A stretch of DNA of 64,000 nt. It comes from Methylomarinovum caldicuralii. GTDB taxonomy: Bacteria; Pseudomonadota; Gammaproteobacteria; Methylococcales; Methylothermaceae. The position numbers and the translations under genes were made by a program. Below the pieces are notes generated by a model. That model had not been told where the DNA came from, did no database searches, and saw only the letters and a list, made by a program, of their open reading frames with translations. Every line of letters begins with the position of its first letter. Positions within the stretch are counted from its first letter, which is position 1. Of the stretch, positions 7,939 to 17,821 are shown in pieces. The stretch spans positions 1,240,001-1,304,000 of the forward strand of contig NZ_AP024714.1 of assembly GCF_033126985.1 (NCBI RefSeq), written 5' to 3'.

Positions 7939-8241
7939 ATGACCAGAAAACTGATTCCCGTTCTGGCGCTGGCCAGCCTGGCCGGCATCGCCAATGCTGC
8001 CGACATCGCCGCCGGCAAGGCCAAGGCGGCCGCCTGCGCCGGCTGTCACGGGGCCGATGGCATCGCTGCCAACCCTGCCTATCCCAATCTCGCCGGCCAG
8101 CATGCCCAGTATCTGGTCGCCGCGATGCAGGCCTACAAGACCGGTGCCCGCAACCATGCGGTCATGAAGGCGATGGTGGGCAGCCTCTCCGACGAGGACA
8201 TGGAAAACATCGCCGCCTACTACGAAAGCCTGAAGAAATAA
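7939..8241 (+). CDS. Small periplasmic class I cytochrome c (c553/c4-like)
   Basis: This is a 100-residue protein with a Sec signal ([17 protein letters not shown]) and one heme-binding CAGCH at about residue 34, followed by [17 protein letters not shown] and a C-terminal [15 protein letters not shown] helix. One candidate distal Met (MKAMVGSL) is present. This matches single-domain electron carriers of the c553/c4 type. A strong GGAGGAG lies 6 bases upstream of ATG 7939. The gene precedes the heptaheme cytochrome by 56 bases on the same strand, so the two probably form one operon and exchange electrons in the periplasm. Confidence 0.9.
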   Translation: MTRKLIPVLALASLAGIANAADIAAGKAKAAACAGCHGADGIAANPAYPNLAGQHAQYLVAAMQAYKTGARNHAVMKAMVGSLSDEDMENIAAYYESLKK

Positions 8242-8297
8242 CATTCCGCCGCCGTGCCGGGAGGGCTGCAGGCGGCCAATCGTGAAGGAGGTTTGTC

Positions 8298-10664
8298 ATG
8301 ATTCGCCATTCTCTGCTATGGGGTGCCCTGCTGCTCTCCGGTGTGGCGGCGGCCGCCACCGATCCCACCAAACCCAAGAACGACTACAACATCACCATCA
8401 ACTACGAGCTGGGCATGCACTGCACCGGCTTCGATTTTTCCTACTGCTGCATTCTGCCTCCCTACAACTCGATCCAGAGTCAGGTGGTCAAGACCGCCCG
8501 GGGACCCCACGACAAGCCGCGGCTGCTCGGCGCCGATCCCAAGGACCCGATGATCCTGGTGGACGGTAACAAGCGCTTCAAGCTCGAATACGGTCACGTG
8601 GACAACACCTATTCGGAAGGGGCCAAGCTGTACTACTGGACCGTTCCCTACGACGTGGACGGCGACGGCAAGTACGAGGCCAGCGAGAACGTCGCCAACG
8701 CCTACTGGACTCATCTGTACGTTTACAAGGACCTTAAGGGCAGCAATCCCAAGCACACCAGCAAGGACAGCGAGAAGCAGCGGGTCGGCATCGAGATTCC
8801 GGTGCCGGTGGACAACGGCCCGGCAGGAGCGGCGGTGCCCAGTCCCATGAAGGGGGGGCACCTGCACTATACCGGCGAGGCGGGCACCATCGTCTTCACC
8901 AAGTCGCCGGTACTGGAGAACGTCCCCATCATGCTTACCCATCCCGGTATCTGGGACGCCCTGGGATTGCCGCTGACCCCGTTCTGGGACAGCACCGTCA
9001 CCAAGAATCCCATCACTATCGTCGAGAGCGACATCCGTCCCTACCAGGAGGCCTGGGTGCGGATGGTGGACGCCAAGACCGGCGAGCCGGTGCTCGACAG
9101 TCATACAGGCAAGCCCATCGAATTCCACGGCACCAACCCCATCGACGTGCCCAATTGCTCCAACTGTCATTCCAACGAGAACGCCAACGGCGACCGCTAC
9201 ACCCTCTACAAGCGCGAGTTCGCCTTCTGGAAGGGGCTGGGAGCCAGCGACTACATCGCCGGCCTCAAGGCCACCTCCATCTCCATCCTGCAGATCCACG
9301 ACGCCAAGCACGGCACCAAGTTCACCGCCAACTACAATCCCGACAGCCGCTCGCTTGCCAACCGCCTCGGGCGTGATCCGGTGCTGTGCCAGAAATGCCA
9401 CGCCGACAACGTCATCGGGGTGTTGGCCTCGAAAGGCGTGGTCGAGGCGCTGACCGGCCAGCAGGTGCCCGGTGATGTGCGTATTCCGCCCTTGAGCGAA
9501 GCGCTGCACCGCGCCCACCAGACCGTGCGGCCGCTTCCCGACAGCCAGGGCCGTACCGGCACCTGCGCCGGCTGCCATCCGGCCCACCGCCAGGACGGTT
9601 CCCTGGACGGCTATCCCATCACCCCCGACGGCCGCAACCATTACGCCAACGCCGACAACCGCGACACCAAGGGCGGCTGTTTCGCCGGCCGCGACGTCCA
9701 CTCCAACCCCAACAAGGACAAGGACGGCGTGGAAACCCCCGAGCACCTCAACGCCATCGGCAAGTGGCTGCAGGCCAATGTCTCCAAGATCGGCAACGGC
9801 CAGCACGGCAAGGGACTGTGGTGCACCAACTGCCACAACCAGCTCTCGCGCGAGCTGTACCAGCGTGACCACATCACCCACGCCTTCCGCCAGGAAGGGG
9901 AAACCCTGCGCAACAAGTCCCTCGAAGCCATCGCCCTGGCCATCGGCGTGACCGAGAAGGAGCTGGTCGAGCGCTATCTCGATCCCAAGGTGATGCTGGA
10001 CAAGAACGGTCACGACGACCCGGCCGAATCCGGCATCCTGCTCAATTGGGCCAAGGAGCGCACCGAGGCCGACATCGCCGTGATCGCCATGCAGGGCGGC
10101 AAGCCGCTGATCCACAAGGACGAGGACGGCGATCCCAGTGTCACCATTCTGTCCGCCGATCCCATGGTCGATCCCGACAGCCTTAAGCTGCCCAGGGGGG
10201 CCGACGACGCCATCGCCGTGCCCTACCGGGCCGCCGATCACGGCCGCGACTACTGGCTGGCACCGGGCGAGCCCCACTGCGCCGACTGTCATGAGGCGCC
10301 CTATGTGGAAGGACAGGGCGGTATCGCCTATCCCATCAACCAGCCGGGCAAGTACAGTCTGATGCGCTACTCCAAGGGCCACGCCGGGCTGGCGTGCCAG
10401 GCGTGCCACCAGTCGATCCATGGCTTGTATCCGGTGACGCCGCGGGTGGACACCACCACCTACAAGCAGGCGCCCCAGTACAACCCGGACGGCAGCCACG
10501 GACCGCTCAAATGCGCCGCCTGTCACGAAACCAACCAGTACGGCGTGCCGCTGATCGCCGAAGGCAAGACCTGGAAGGGCAAAAAGATCGACAAGGACTT
10601 CGATGCCGCGGTGACCTGGATGCACGCCAGCGCCCCCGATCTGGGCGGGCGCAATCCCCGCTGA
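8298..10664 (+). CDS. Heptaheme c-type cytochrome, 788 aa
   Basis: After a signal peptide (HSLLWGALLLSGVAAAA), the first ~280 residues contain no heme motif but have a Cys-rich start (GMHCTGFDFSYCCILPPYNS). Seven CXXCH motifs follow at about residues 287 (CSNCH), 364 (CQKCH), 423 (CAGCH), 509 (CTNCH), 661 (CADCH), 700 (CQACH) and 739 (CAACH). It is therefore exported, probably periplasmic or surface exposed. From memory it recalls the large multiheme cytochromes reported at the surface of methanotrophs, but this was not checked. Substrate or redox partner is unknown. The small cytochrome lies upstream and a parvulin downstream on the same strand. Confidence 0.85.
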   Translation: MIRHSLLWGALLLSGVAAAATDPTKPKNDYNITINYELGMHCTGFDFSYCCILPPYNSIQSQVVKTARGPHDKPRLLGADPKDPMILVDGNKRFKLEYGHVDNTYSEGAKLYYWTVPYDVDGDGKYEASENVANAYWTHLYVYKDLKGSNPKHTSKDSEKQRVGIEIPVPVDNGPAGAAVPSPMKGGHLHYTGEAGTIVFTKSPVLENVPIMLTHPGIWDALGLPLTPFWDSTVTKNPITIVESDIRPYQEAWVRMVDAKTGEPVLDSHTGKPIEFHGTNPIDVPNCSNCHSNENANGDRYTLYKREFAFWKGLGASDYIAGLKATSISILQIHDAKHGTKFTANYNPDSRSLANRLGRDPVLCQKCHADNVIGVLASKGVVEALTGQQVPGDVRIPPLSEALHRAHQTVRPLPDSQGRTGTCAGCHPAHRQDGSLDGYPITPDGRNHYANADNRDTKGGCFAGRDVHSNPNKDKDGVETPEHLNAIGKWLQANVSKIGNGQHGKGLWCTNCHNQLSRELYQRDHITHAFRQEGETLRNKSLEAIALAIGVTEKELVERYLDPKVMLDKNGHDDPAESGILLNWAKERTEADIAVIAMQGGKPLIHKDEDGDPSVTILSADPMVDPDSLKLPRGADDAIAVPYRAADHGRDYWLAPGEPHCADCHEAPYVEGQGGIAYPINQPGKYSLMRYSKGHAGLACQACHQSIHGLYPVTPRVDTTTYKQAPQYNPDGSHGPLKCAACHETNQYGVPLIAEGKTWKGKKIDKDFDAAVTWMHASAPDLGGRNPR

Positions 10665-10716
10665 TCCCGACCGGACGCCGGCTTCCGGCCAGCGTCCCTT
10701 TTCCCGGAGAACTGCC

Positions 10717-11790
10717 ATGCGAATCTTGATTTTCGCCGCCTTGCTGGCAAGCACCACCCTGCAGGCCAAGGTGCTGGCCACCGTCGACGGGACGCCGGTC
10801 ACTTCCGAGCAGTTGGAACAGACCCTGCGCTCCTCACCCTTTGCCACCCAGTATCCCAGCCTCGATGCTGACGAACAGACTGTCCTGCGCCGTGATCTGC
10901 TGCAGCGCCTGGTGCAGGCGGAAGTGTTGTATCAGGAGGCCAGACGACTGGGATTGGAAGAAGACGAAACCGTGCGTCGTGACGTGGCCGAATTCGAGAC
11001 CGGCCTGCTGGCGCAGAAATATCTGCAATACCTGCACGACCGGATCGAAATCCCGGCGCCAAAACAGGCCGACTGGCGTCGCCGGCTGGGCACCGATCTC
11101 GACGCCCTGGCCGCGGTCCGCTCGGTTTACATTGCCGACCGCTACCGGCAGGCCAAAGCCGCGGCCCTGGCCCGGCTGCGGCGGAAGTATGGTGATCTGC
11201 CCGAAACCGGGCTGTTGGCCCGGGGCGCGCGGGAGGCGGAGATCGACGTTTCCGCCCAGGTGGCCGGCTTCCGGCGGGAACGCCTGATCCAGCGTCTGCT
11301 GGAACGGAAGGAAAAGGAATGGATGCCCGATGAGACCACACTGCGCGACTACTACCAGCGTCACCCGGAAATCGGCCGGGTGCCGGAGCGGCGCCACATT
11401 GGCCAGATCGTGGTGGCGGACCGCGACACGGCCCAGGCCCTGCGCCGCCGGATTCTGCAGGGCGAGAGCCTGTTCCGGCTCGCCAAACAGTACAGCATCG
11501 ACCCTTACGGCAGGCAACACGCCGGCGACATGGGCTGGTTGCCGGAAGGCAGCGCCATGCCCGCGATCGAAAAGGCATTGACCACGCTGAAGGACGGCGA
11601 GATCAGCGAGGTGATCGAAACCCCGAGGGGATTCCATCTCGTCACCATCATCGAACGCAAGCCTGGGGAGCAAAAACCCTTCGCCGCCATCGGCGACCGG
11701 GTGCGGCGGGCGTTGCTGCTGGAGCGGATGCCGGCCTGGCTGCGCGAGGTCACGGCCCGCCACCGCATCGCCTGGTCCGGGGCGCCCTAG
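10717..11790 (+). CDS. Periplasmic PpiC/SurA-type peptidyl-prolyl isomerase
   Basis: The 357-residue protein has a signal peptide (LIFAALLASTTLQAK), a SurA-N-like chaperone region starting VLATVDGTPVTSEQLEQTL, and a C-terminal parvulin domain (RRHIGQIVV, then RLAKQYSIDPY, GDMGWLPEG and ETPRGFHLVTIIE). Such proteins assist folding of exported proteins in the periplasm. It lies 52 bases after the heptaheme cytochrome on the same strand, so a dedicated role in folding or heme-protein maturation is plausible, though inferred only from position. It ends next to the convergent rnt-like gene with no gap. Confidence 0.85.
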   Translation: MRILIFAALLASTTLQAKVLATVDGTPVTSEQLEQTLRSSPFATQYPSLDADEQTVLRRDLLQRLVQAEVLYQEARRLGLEEDETVRRDVAEFETGLLAQKYLQYLHDRIEIPAPKQADWRRRLGTDLDALAAVRSVYIADRYRQAKAAALARLRRKYGDLPETGLLARGAREAEIDVSAQVAGFRRERLIQRLLERKEKEWMPDETTLRDYYQRHPEIGRVPERRHIGQIVVADRDTAQALRRRILQGESLFRLAKQYSIDPYGRQHAGDMGWLPEGSAMPAIEKALTTLKDGEISEVIETPRGFHLVTIIERKPGEQKPFAAIGDRVRRALLLERMPAWLREVTARHRIAWSGAP

Positions 11791-12471
11791 TCAGCCCTGT
11801 TCCGTTTCTGTCGCTTCCTGTGCGTCGGGGGAGTGCGGTGCGGCGCCGTCATTGCGTTTGAGCCGCTCCCAGGTGTTGACGATGGTGCAGAACAGCTCCG
11901 CGGTCTTCTCGGCATCGTAGCGGGCCGAGTGGGCCTCGCGGTTGTCCCATTCGATGCTGGCGGCCTTGGCCGCCCTGGCCAGAACGGTCTGACCGTAGAC
12001 CAGCCCGCCCAGGGTGGCGGTGTCGAAGGTGCTGAAGGGGTGGAACGGATTGCGCTTGAGACCGGCGCGCTGGGCGGCGGCCTTGACGAAAGCCAGGTCG
12101 AACGAGGGATTGTGTCCCACCAGGATGGCGCGGGTGCAACCCTGTTTTTTCACCGCCGCCCGTACCGGGTGGAAGATTTTCAGCAGCGCCTCCTTCTCGT
12201 CGAGGGCGATGCGCAGGGGATGGTGGGGGTCGATGCCGGTGAATTCCAGCGCCGCAGGATCGAGCTCAGCGCCGGGGAAGGGCTGGACGTGGGCGCTGTG
12301 GACCTCGGCGATGCGAAGGAACCCCTGCGCGTCCATCTCCGGGATCACCGCGGCGATCTCCAGCAGGGCGTGTTTTTCAGGCTCGAAACCGGCGGTTTCG
12401 ACATCGACGATGACCGGCAGATAGCCGCGGAAGCGGCGTGCCATTGGCGGTTTTTCCTGGGACATAGGCAT
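11791..12471 (-). CDS. rnt: Ribonuclease T
   Basis: A 226-residue DEDDh exonuclease. Motif I is [20 protein letters not shown], motif II is in [12 protein letters not shown], and motif III, with the catalytic His, is [15 protein letters not shown]. The length and the [15 protein letters not shown] region match RNase T, which trims 3' ends of tRNA and other stable RNAs. ATG 12471 is used; ATG 12465 (MSQE) is equally possible. It is divergent from mlaA. Confidence 0.9.
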   Translation of the reverse strand: MPMSQEKPPMARRFRGYLPVIVDVETAGFEPEKHALLEIAAVIPEMDAQGFLRIAEVHSAHVQPFPGAELDPAALEFTGIDPHHPLRIALDEKEALLKIFHPVRAAVKKQGCTRAILVGHNPSFDLAFVKAAAQRAGLKRNPFHPFSTFDTATLGGLVYGQTVLARAAKAASIEWDNREAHSARYDAEKTAELFCTIVNTWERLKRNDGAAPHSPDAQEATETEQG

Positions 12472-12577
12472 GGGACGGCCTCAGAAAGGGCAATCAGTAT
12501 ACCCTGAACTCGAAGCGCCAGGCCGAATATGCTATTTTTAGCAGTACGCTCTATTTTCACATCGTGGTAACAAAAAC

Positions 12578-13339
12578 ATGGAAAACAAGACGATAGCGAC
12601 GACCTGGAAGCGGGCCGGATGGATGGCGCTGGTGCTGCTGGGCCTGCTTGGGGGCTGCGCCAGCACCGATCCCCGCGATCCTTTGGAGCCGGTCAACCGC
12701 AAGGTCCAGGCTTTCAACGACACTCTCGACGATTACCTGATGAAGCCGTTGGCCAGAGGTTATCAGTGGGTGACGCCGGATTTCGTCGATCAGGGGGTGA
12801 CCAACTTCTTTGGCAACGTCAAGGACATTGCTGTGACCGCCAACGACCTGTTGCAGTTCAAGTTCAAGCAAAGCGGTCAGGATGCCGCCCGGTTTCTGGT
12901 CAACACCACGGTCGGTGTCGCCGGCCTGATCGATGTCGCCTCCGAGATCGGCCTGGAAAAGCATGACGAGGACTTCGGTCAGACCCTGGGCGTGTGGGGG
13001 CTTCCGCCCGGCCCCTATCTGGTACTGCCGTTCCTGGGGCCGACGACCCCGCGTGACGGTGTTGGCAGCGTCGCCGACGGGTTCATGAATCCGATCGCCT
13101 ACACCATTTTCCCGGTCAAGGTGGGGCTTTTCGGCCTGCGGACGGTCGATTACCGGGCCGACAACCTCAGCTCCACCGAGATTCTCGATCAGGCCGCCCT
13201 GGACCGCTACGCCTTCATCCGCAACGCCTATCTGCAGCGGCGCGAATATCTGATCCACGACGGCGAGGTGCCGCTGGACGAGGAATTCGAGGAACTGGAA
13301 GAGGAACTGGACGAGGGAAGCGGCGAAAGCGGGATCTGA
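12578..13339 (+). CDS. mlaA: MlaA (VacJ) phospholipid-transport lipoprotein
   Basis: A 253-residue lipoprotein with the lipobox LLGGC after a short hydrophobic signal. It is followed by DPLEPVNRKVQAFND and the MlaA core (VTNFFGNVKDIAVTANDLL, GQTLGVWGLPPGPYLVLPF). MlaA sits in the outer membrane and removes misplaced phospholipid from the outer leaflet, passing it to the MlaC carrier. No other mla genes are nearby. The C-terminal tail is strongly acidic (runs of Glu, Asp and Leu), longer than in the E. coli protein as I recall it. A strong terminator follows. Confidence 0.93.
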   Translation: MENKTIATTWKRAGWMALVLLGLLGGCASTDPRDPLEPVNRKVQAFNDTLDDYLMKPLARGYQWVTPDFVDQGVTNFFGNVKDIAVTANDLLQFKFKQSGQDAARFLVNTTVGVAGLIDVASEIGLEKHDEDFGQTLGVWGLPPGPYLVLPFLGPTTPRDGVGSVADGFMNPIAYTIFPVKVGLFGLRTVDYRADNLSSTEILDQAALDRYAFIRNAYLQRREYLIHDGEVPLDEEFEELEEELDEGSGESGI

Positions 13340-13361
13340 GCCGGGTTGCTTGCAAAATTGC

Positions 13362-13396
13362 GGGCCGGCGCCGCAGGGCGCCGGCCCGTGTTTTTT
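13362..13396 (+). terminator. Rho-independent terminator after mlaA
   Basis: An 11-bp perfect stem, GGGCCGGCGCC (13362-13372) with GGCGCCGGCCC (13377-13387), a 4-base loop and a T6 run at 13391-13396. It lies 22 bases after mlaA and directly at the end of the convergent pyrC gene, whose stop overlaps the T run. Confidence 0.88.
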
Positions 13397-14430
13397 CAGG
13401 CGTCGTGCAGGCGCCAGGGAAGGGTTTCTCCCGCCCGCAGCGGAACCAGGGGGATTTCCCCGCCGAGGGTTTGTGGCACTTCCCAGCTTTTCCGAAGCAG
13501 ACGGACCTTCTCCCGGTTCCGGGGCAGGCCGTAGAAGTCGGCGCCGAAACCGCTGGCGAAGTCCTCCAGCCTGTCGAGGGCGCCGGCATGTTCGAAGACC
13601 TCGGCGTACATTTCCAGCGCCAGCGGGGCGGTGAAGCAGCCGGCGCAGCCGCAGGCGTTTTCCTTGGCCGGACGGGGGTGGGGGGCGCTGTCGGTGCCGA
13701 GGAAGAACTTGGGCGAGCCGGAGGTGGCCGCCGCCAGCAGCGCCTGGCGGTGTTTTTCCCGCTTCAATACCGGCAGGCAGTAATAGTGCGGGCGGATGCC
13801 GCCGGCCAGCAGCGCGTTGCGGTTGTAACGCAGGTGTTGGGGGGTGATGGTGGCGGCCACCTGGGGCGGGCTTTGCTGCACGAAGGCCACGCCTTCGGCG
13901 GTGGTGACGTGTTCCAGGACGATTTTGAGGTCGGGAAAACGCCGCCGCAGCGGCACCAGTTCCCGCTCGATGAAGACCGCCTCGCGGTCGAAGATGTCGA
14001 TGTCGGGATCGGTGACCTCGCCGTGGACCTGCAGGACCACTCCCAGTTCCTCCATCGCCTCCAGCAGCGGATAGACCGCTTCCAGACGCCGCACGCCGGC
14101 ATCGGAATGGGTGGTGGCGCCGGCCGGATAGAGCTTGAAGCCGAGCACGCAGGGTTCGGCGGCGGCGCGGGCGATCTCCGCCGGCGCCGTGTTTTCGGTG
14201 AGATAGAGGCTGAAATAGGGCGTAAAACCGCAGTCGGGGGGCACGGCCTTGAGGATGCGGTCGCGGTAGGCGAGGGCCGCAGCGACGGTGGTGACGGGCG
14301 GTTTCAGGTTGGGCATGACCAGGGCGCGGCCGAACCGGCAGGCGCTGAAGGGGGCGGCCTGGGCCAGGAGGGCGCCGTCGCGCAGGTGTAGGTGCCAGTC
14401 GTCCGGGCGGGTCAACGTGAGTGTCTTCAT
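13396..14430 (-). CDS. pyrC: Dihydroorotase
   Basis: A 344-residue class II dihydroorotase, which closes carbamoyl-aspartate to dihydroorotate in pyrimidine synthesis. Metal ligands are visible in the N-terminal DDWHLHLRDG, in the carboxylated-Lys region (GFKLYPAGATTHSDAG), in QVHGEV, in LEHVTT, and in the catalytic-Asp segment GTDSAPH. Length and motif order match E. coli PyrC. It is a single gene convergent with mlaA and divergent from the fmdB-like gene. Confidence 0.95.
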   Translation of the reverse strand: MKTLTLTRPDDWHLHLRDGALLAQAAPFSACRFGRALVMPNLKPPVTTVAAALAYRDRILKAVPPDCGFTPYFSLYLTENTAPAEIARAAAEPCVLGFKLYPAGATTHSDAGVRRLEAVYPLLEAMEELGVVLQVHGEVTDPDIDIFDREAVFIERELVPLRRRFPDLKIVLEHVTTAEGVAFVQQSPPQVAATITPQHLRYNRNALLAGGIRPHYYCLPVLKREKHRQALLAAATSGSPKFFLGTDSAPHPRPAKENACGCAGCFTAPLALEMYAEVFEHAGALDRLEDFASGFGADFYGLPRNREKVRLLRKSWEVPQTLGGEIPLVPLRAGETLPWRLHDA

Positions 14431-14558
14431 GGGTTTCGGTTATAATTCCATGTTTTCGCGTGCCTGCATGATGCCGCAAATACAGGAACTTGAAAAGCCT
14501 CTCGGCCGTCTCCACTAGAGGGGCGGAAAAGTTCAACCGAAATTCGAGGAGGTGACGG

Positions 14559-14840
14559 ATGCCGATTTACGAATACCGCTGTCAGAAGTGCGGCCACGAA
14601 CTGGAAGCCCTGCAGAAGGTCAGCGACCCGCCGCTGACCGAGTGTCCGGAGTGCCACGCCCAGAGCCTGCAGAAGCTGGTGTCGGCGGCCGGTTTCCGTC
14701 TCAAGGGCACCGGCTGGTACGAAACCGACTTCAAGGGCAAGGCGGAGAAGAAGCGCAACCTGGCCGACGGCGGCGAGTCCAAGGGTGCGGGAGAAAAATC
14801 CGCCGGCGAGTCCTCCAAGAAGGCGGCGGCGGAAAGCTGA
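14559..14840 (+). CDS. FmdB-family zinc-ribbon protein
   Basis: A 93-residue protein starting [20 protein letters not shown] with a second Cys pair in CPECHAQSL, the putative regulatory zinc ribbon of the FmdB family. After [12 protein letters not shown] the tail is low-complexity Lys/Ser/Gly/Ala, a common feature of the family. GAGGAGG lies just upstream of the ATG. It precedes aspS by 52 bases, a frequent gammaproteobacterial arrangement. Exact function is unknown. Confidence 0.9.
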   Translation: MPIYEYRCQKCGHELEALQKVSDPPLTECPECHAQSLQKLVSAAGFRLKGTGWYETDFKGKAEKKRNLADGGESKGAGEKSAGESSKKAAAES

Positions 14841-14892
14841 CCGCCGTTTTTTCATTCAACTTCTCTCTATTTTAAGGAAACCGAGAACGACC

Positions 14893-16701
14893 ATGTTGCG
14901 AACCCATCGGTGTGGAGAATTAAGCGAAGCCAACATCGGCGAGGAAGTGGAGCTGAGCGGCTGGGTCCACCGCCGCCGCGATCACGGCGGGGTGATCTTC
15001 ATCGACCTGCGCGACCGCGAGGGCATCGTCCAGGTGGTGGTGGATCCCGACACACCGGATGCGTTCGCCCTGGCCGACAAGGTGCGCAGCGAATACGTGA
15101 TCCGGGTGCGCGGCAAGGTGCGCCGGCGCCCGCAGGGAACGGAAAATCCCGGCATCCCCACCGGGAAAATCGAAGTGCTGGCCCGGGAGCTGGAAATCCT
15201 CAACCGCGCCGAGACCCCGCCGTTCCCCCTCGACAGCGAGGTGCCGGTGAGCGAGGAGGTGCGGCTGCGTTACCGTTATCTCGACCTGCGCCGTCCCGAA
15301 ATGCAGGAGAAACTGCGGCAGCGCCATCGCATCACCCAGGTGCTGAGGCGGTTTCTCGACGCGCACGGTTTTCTCGAAATCGAAACCCCGTTTCTCACCA
15401 AGGCGACCCCGGAAGGGGCGCGCGACTATCTGGTGCCGAGCCGCACCCATCCCCACGCCTTCTTCGCCCTGCCGCAGTCGCCGCAGCTCTACAAGCAGCT
15501 GCTGATGATCTCCGGCTTCGACCGTTACTACCAGATCGTGCGCTGCTTCCGCGACGAGGACCTGCGCGCCGACCGCCAGCCGGAGTTCACTCAGCTCGAC
15601 ATCGAAACCTCGTTCATGGACGAGCACGACATCATGGCGCTCATGGAAGAAATGATGCGCGACCTGTTCCAGCAGGTGCTCAAGGTCGAACTGCCCAATC
15701 CCTTCCCGCGCCTGAGCTATGCCGAGGCCATGCGCCGCTTCGGCAGCGACAAGCCGGACCTGCGTATCCCGCTGGAGCTGGTGGATCTGGGGGACGTGAT
15801 GGCCGACGTCGAGTTCAAGGTCTTCGCCGGCCCCGCCAACGATCCCAACGGCCGGGTCGCGGCCCTGCGCCTGCCGGGGGGCGGTGATCTGAGCCGCAAG
15901 GAGATCGACGACCTGACCAAATTCGTCTCGCAGTACGGCGCCAAGGGGATGGCTTACGTCAAGGTCAACGACGTGGCCAAGGGCCGCGACGGCCTGCAGT
16001 CGCCGATCCTCAAGTTCCTGCCGGATACGGTGATCGATGCCATCGTGCAGCGCACCGGGGCCCAGGATGGCGACATCATCTTCTTCGGCGCCGACAAGGC
16101 CAGGGTGGTCAACGAGGCCCTGGGCGCGCTGCGGGTCAAGCTGGGCCAGGACCGCGGCCTGGTGGAAGAAGGCTGGCGTCCCCTGTGGGTGGTGGAATTT
16201 CCCATGTTCGAATGGGACGAGGAAGAAAAGCGCTGGGTGGCCCTGCACCATCCCTTCACCGCGCCGGCCTGTTCCATCGAGGAACTCAAGGCCGATCCGG
16301 GCAAGGCGGTGTCGCGCGCCTACGACATGGTGCTCAACGGCGTCGAGGTGGGGGGCGGTTCCATCCGTATCCACACGCCGGAGATGCAGCAGGCGGTGTT
16401 CGAGCTCTTGGGAATCGGCGAGGAAGAGGCGCGGGAGAAGTTCGGCTTCCTGCTCGACGCCCTCAAGTACGGCTGCCCGCCCCACGGCGGCATCGCCTTC
16501 GGCCTCGACCGGCTGGTGATGCTGATGACCGGTTCCAGGACCATCCGCGACGTGATGGCCTTCCCCAAGACCCAGACCGCCGCCTGTCCGATGGTGGACG
16601 CCCCGGCCCGGGTCAACGAACAGCAGCTGCGGGAATTGTTCCTGCAGCTGCGCAAGCTGCCGCAGCAGCGCGCCAGGGAAAAGGCGGAAAACGCCTCTTA
16701 A
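14893..16701 (+). CDS. aspS: Aspartyl-tRNA synthetase
   Basis: A 602-residue class IIb synthetase. It has the OB-fold anticodon domain ([23 protein letters not shown]), motif 1 and 2 regions ([38 protein letters not shown]), the bacterial GAD insertion and motif 3 ([13 protein letters not shown]). ATG 14893 gives [10 protein letters not shown], the expected AspRS start; an upstream GTG-initiated frame overlaps the fmdB-like gene and is not used. The length matches bacterial AspRS. nadA follows after 24 bases. Confidence 0.96.
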   Translation: MLRTHRCGELSEANIGEEVELSGWVHRRRDHGGVIFIDLRDREGIVQVVVDPDTPDAFALADKVRSEYVIRVRGKVRRRPQGTENPGIPTGKIEVLARELEILNRAETPPFPLDSEVPVSEEVRLRYRYLDLRRPEMQEKLRQRHRITQVLRRFLDAHGFLEIETPFLTKATPEGARDYLVPSRTHPHAFFALPQSPQLYKQLLMISGFDRYYQIVRCFRDEDLRADRQPEFTQLDIETSFMDEHDIMALMEEMMRDLFQQVLKVELPNPFPRLSYAEAMRRFGSDKPDLRIPLELVDLGDVMADVEFKVFAGPANDPNGRVAALRLPGGGDLSRKEIDDLTKFVSQYGAKGMAYVKVNDVAKGRDGLQSPILKFLPDTVIDAIVQRTGAQDGDIIFFGADKARVVNEALGALRVKLGQDRGLVEEGWRPLWVVEFPMFEWDEEEKRWVALHHPFTAPACSIEELKADPGKAVSRAYDMVLNGVEVGGGSIRIHTPEMQQAVFELLGIGEEEAREKFGFLLDALKYGCPPHGGIAFGLDRLVMLMTGSRTIRDVMAFPKTQTAACPMVDAPARVNEQQLRELFLQLRKLPQQRAREKAENAS

Positions 16702-16725
16702 GTCCAACTACCGAAAACCAAGCCT

Positions 16726-17820
16726 ATGACCGCAGCGCTGGCGATTCAGGATTACGCGTTACTGGAAGATGCCGATTGCACCGCCCGCATCGTCGCCGCC
16801 AAAGAGAAGCTGGGCGACAGGGTGGTGATTCTCGGCCATCACTACCAGCGGGACGAGGTGTTCCGCCACGCCGACTTTACCGGCGATTCCCTCAAACTGG
16901 CGCGGGAGGCAGCCCGTTCCGGGGCCGAGTACATCGTCTTCTGCGGGGTGCATTTCATGGCCGAAGTGGCTGACATCCTGTCGCGCCCGGAACAGGTGTC
17001 CATCCTCCCGGATCTGGCCGCCGGCTGTTCCATGGCCGACATGGCCGACCTGGCCCGGGTGGAAAAGTGCTGGCAGGAGCTGGGCCAGGTGCTGGAGGTG
17101 GAAACGGAAGTCACCCCCATCACCTACATCAATTCCGCCGCCGATCTGAAGGCCTTCTGCGGCCGCCACGGCGGCATCGTCTGCACCTCCAGCAACGCTG
17201 CCTGGATTCTGGAGTGGGCCTTCACCCAGCGCCGCAAGGTGCTGTTCTTTCCCGACCAGCATCTGGGGCGCAACACCGGCTACCGCATGGGCATCCCGCT
17301 GGAAGAGATGGTGGTGTGGCGGCCCGGCAAGCCCCTGGGCGGGCTGACCGAGGAACAGATCAGGAAGGCCCGCATCATCCTCTGGGAGGGGTTCTGTTCG
17401 GTGCACCAGATGTTCCGCCCCGAGCACATCGACCGCTTCAAGGAAAAGTATCCCGACGCCCGGGTGATTTCCCACCCGGAATGCTGTTTCGAGGTCTGTC
17501 AGAAGAGCGACGTGATCGGCTCGACGGAAGCGATCCTCAAGACGGTGCGGGCCTCGGAACCGGGAACCCGCTGGCTGGTGGGCACCGAGCTCAACATGGT
17601 CAACCGGCTGCGCCAGGAGATGAAGCCCAGGGGCGTCGATGTCCATTTCATGTCGCCCACGGTGTGCATGTGCTCGACCATGTTCCGCACCGATCCCCAG
17701 CACCTGGCCTGGGTGCTGGAGAATCTGGTGGAAGGCAACGTGGTCAACCGCATCCAGGTACCCGAGGAAGACGCCCGTTACGCCAAGCAGGCGCTGGACC
17801 GGATGCTGGCGCTGGGCTGA
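16726..17820 (+). CDS. nadA: Quinolinate synthase
   Basis: A 364-residue NadA, which condenses iminoaspartate with dihydroxyacetone phosphate to quinolinate in NAD synthesis. The typical VILGHHYQRDEV and VEVTPITYINSAA-type segments are present. Cysteines expected to bind the [4Fe-4S] cluster are visible in VFCGVHFMAE, in HPECCFEVC and in TVCMCSTMF. It is co-directional with aspS (24-base gap) and convergent with ribA, separated by a single base. Confidence 0.95.
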   Translation: MTAALAIQDYALLEDADCTARIVAAKEKLGDRVVILGHHYQRDEVFRHADFTGDSLKLAREAARSGAEYIVFCGVHFMAEVADILSRPEQVSILPDLAAGCSMADMADLARVEKCWQELGQVLEVETEVTPITYINSAADLKAFCGRHGGIVCTSSNAAWILEWAFTQRRKVLFFPDQHLGRNTGYRMGIPLEEMVVWRPGKPLGGLTEEQIRKARIILWEGFCSVHQMFRPEHIDRFKEKYPDARVISHPECCFEVCQKSDVIGSTEAILKTVRASEPGTRWLVGTELNMVNRLRQEMKPRGVDVHFMSPTVCMCSTMFRTDPQHLAWVLENLVEGNVVNRIQVPEEDARYAKQALDRMLALG

Positions 17821-17821
17821 A

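Noticed and set aside
8316-10847. 843-codon open frame antisense to the heptaheme cytochrome
   Set aside because: Low-complexity Val/Gly/His composition typical of the antisense of a GC-rich gene; the sense strand has signal peptide and seven heme motifs.
13215-13339. Acidic C-terminal tail of MlaA as a novel domain
   Set aside because: It is a simple Glu/Asp-rich extension; low-complexity tails are common and carry no specific signal.
14920-16707. 595-codon open frame antisense to aspS
   Set aside because: It mirrors aspS, has no recognisable domain, and its composition is dictated by the synthetase gene.
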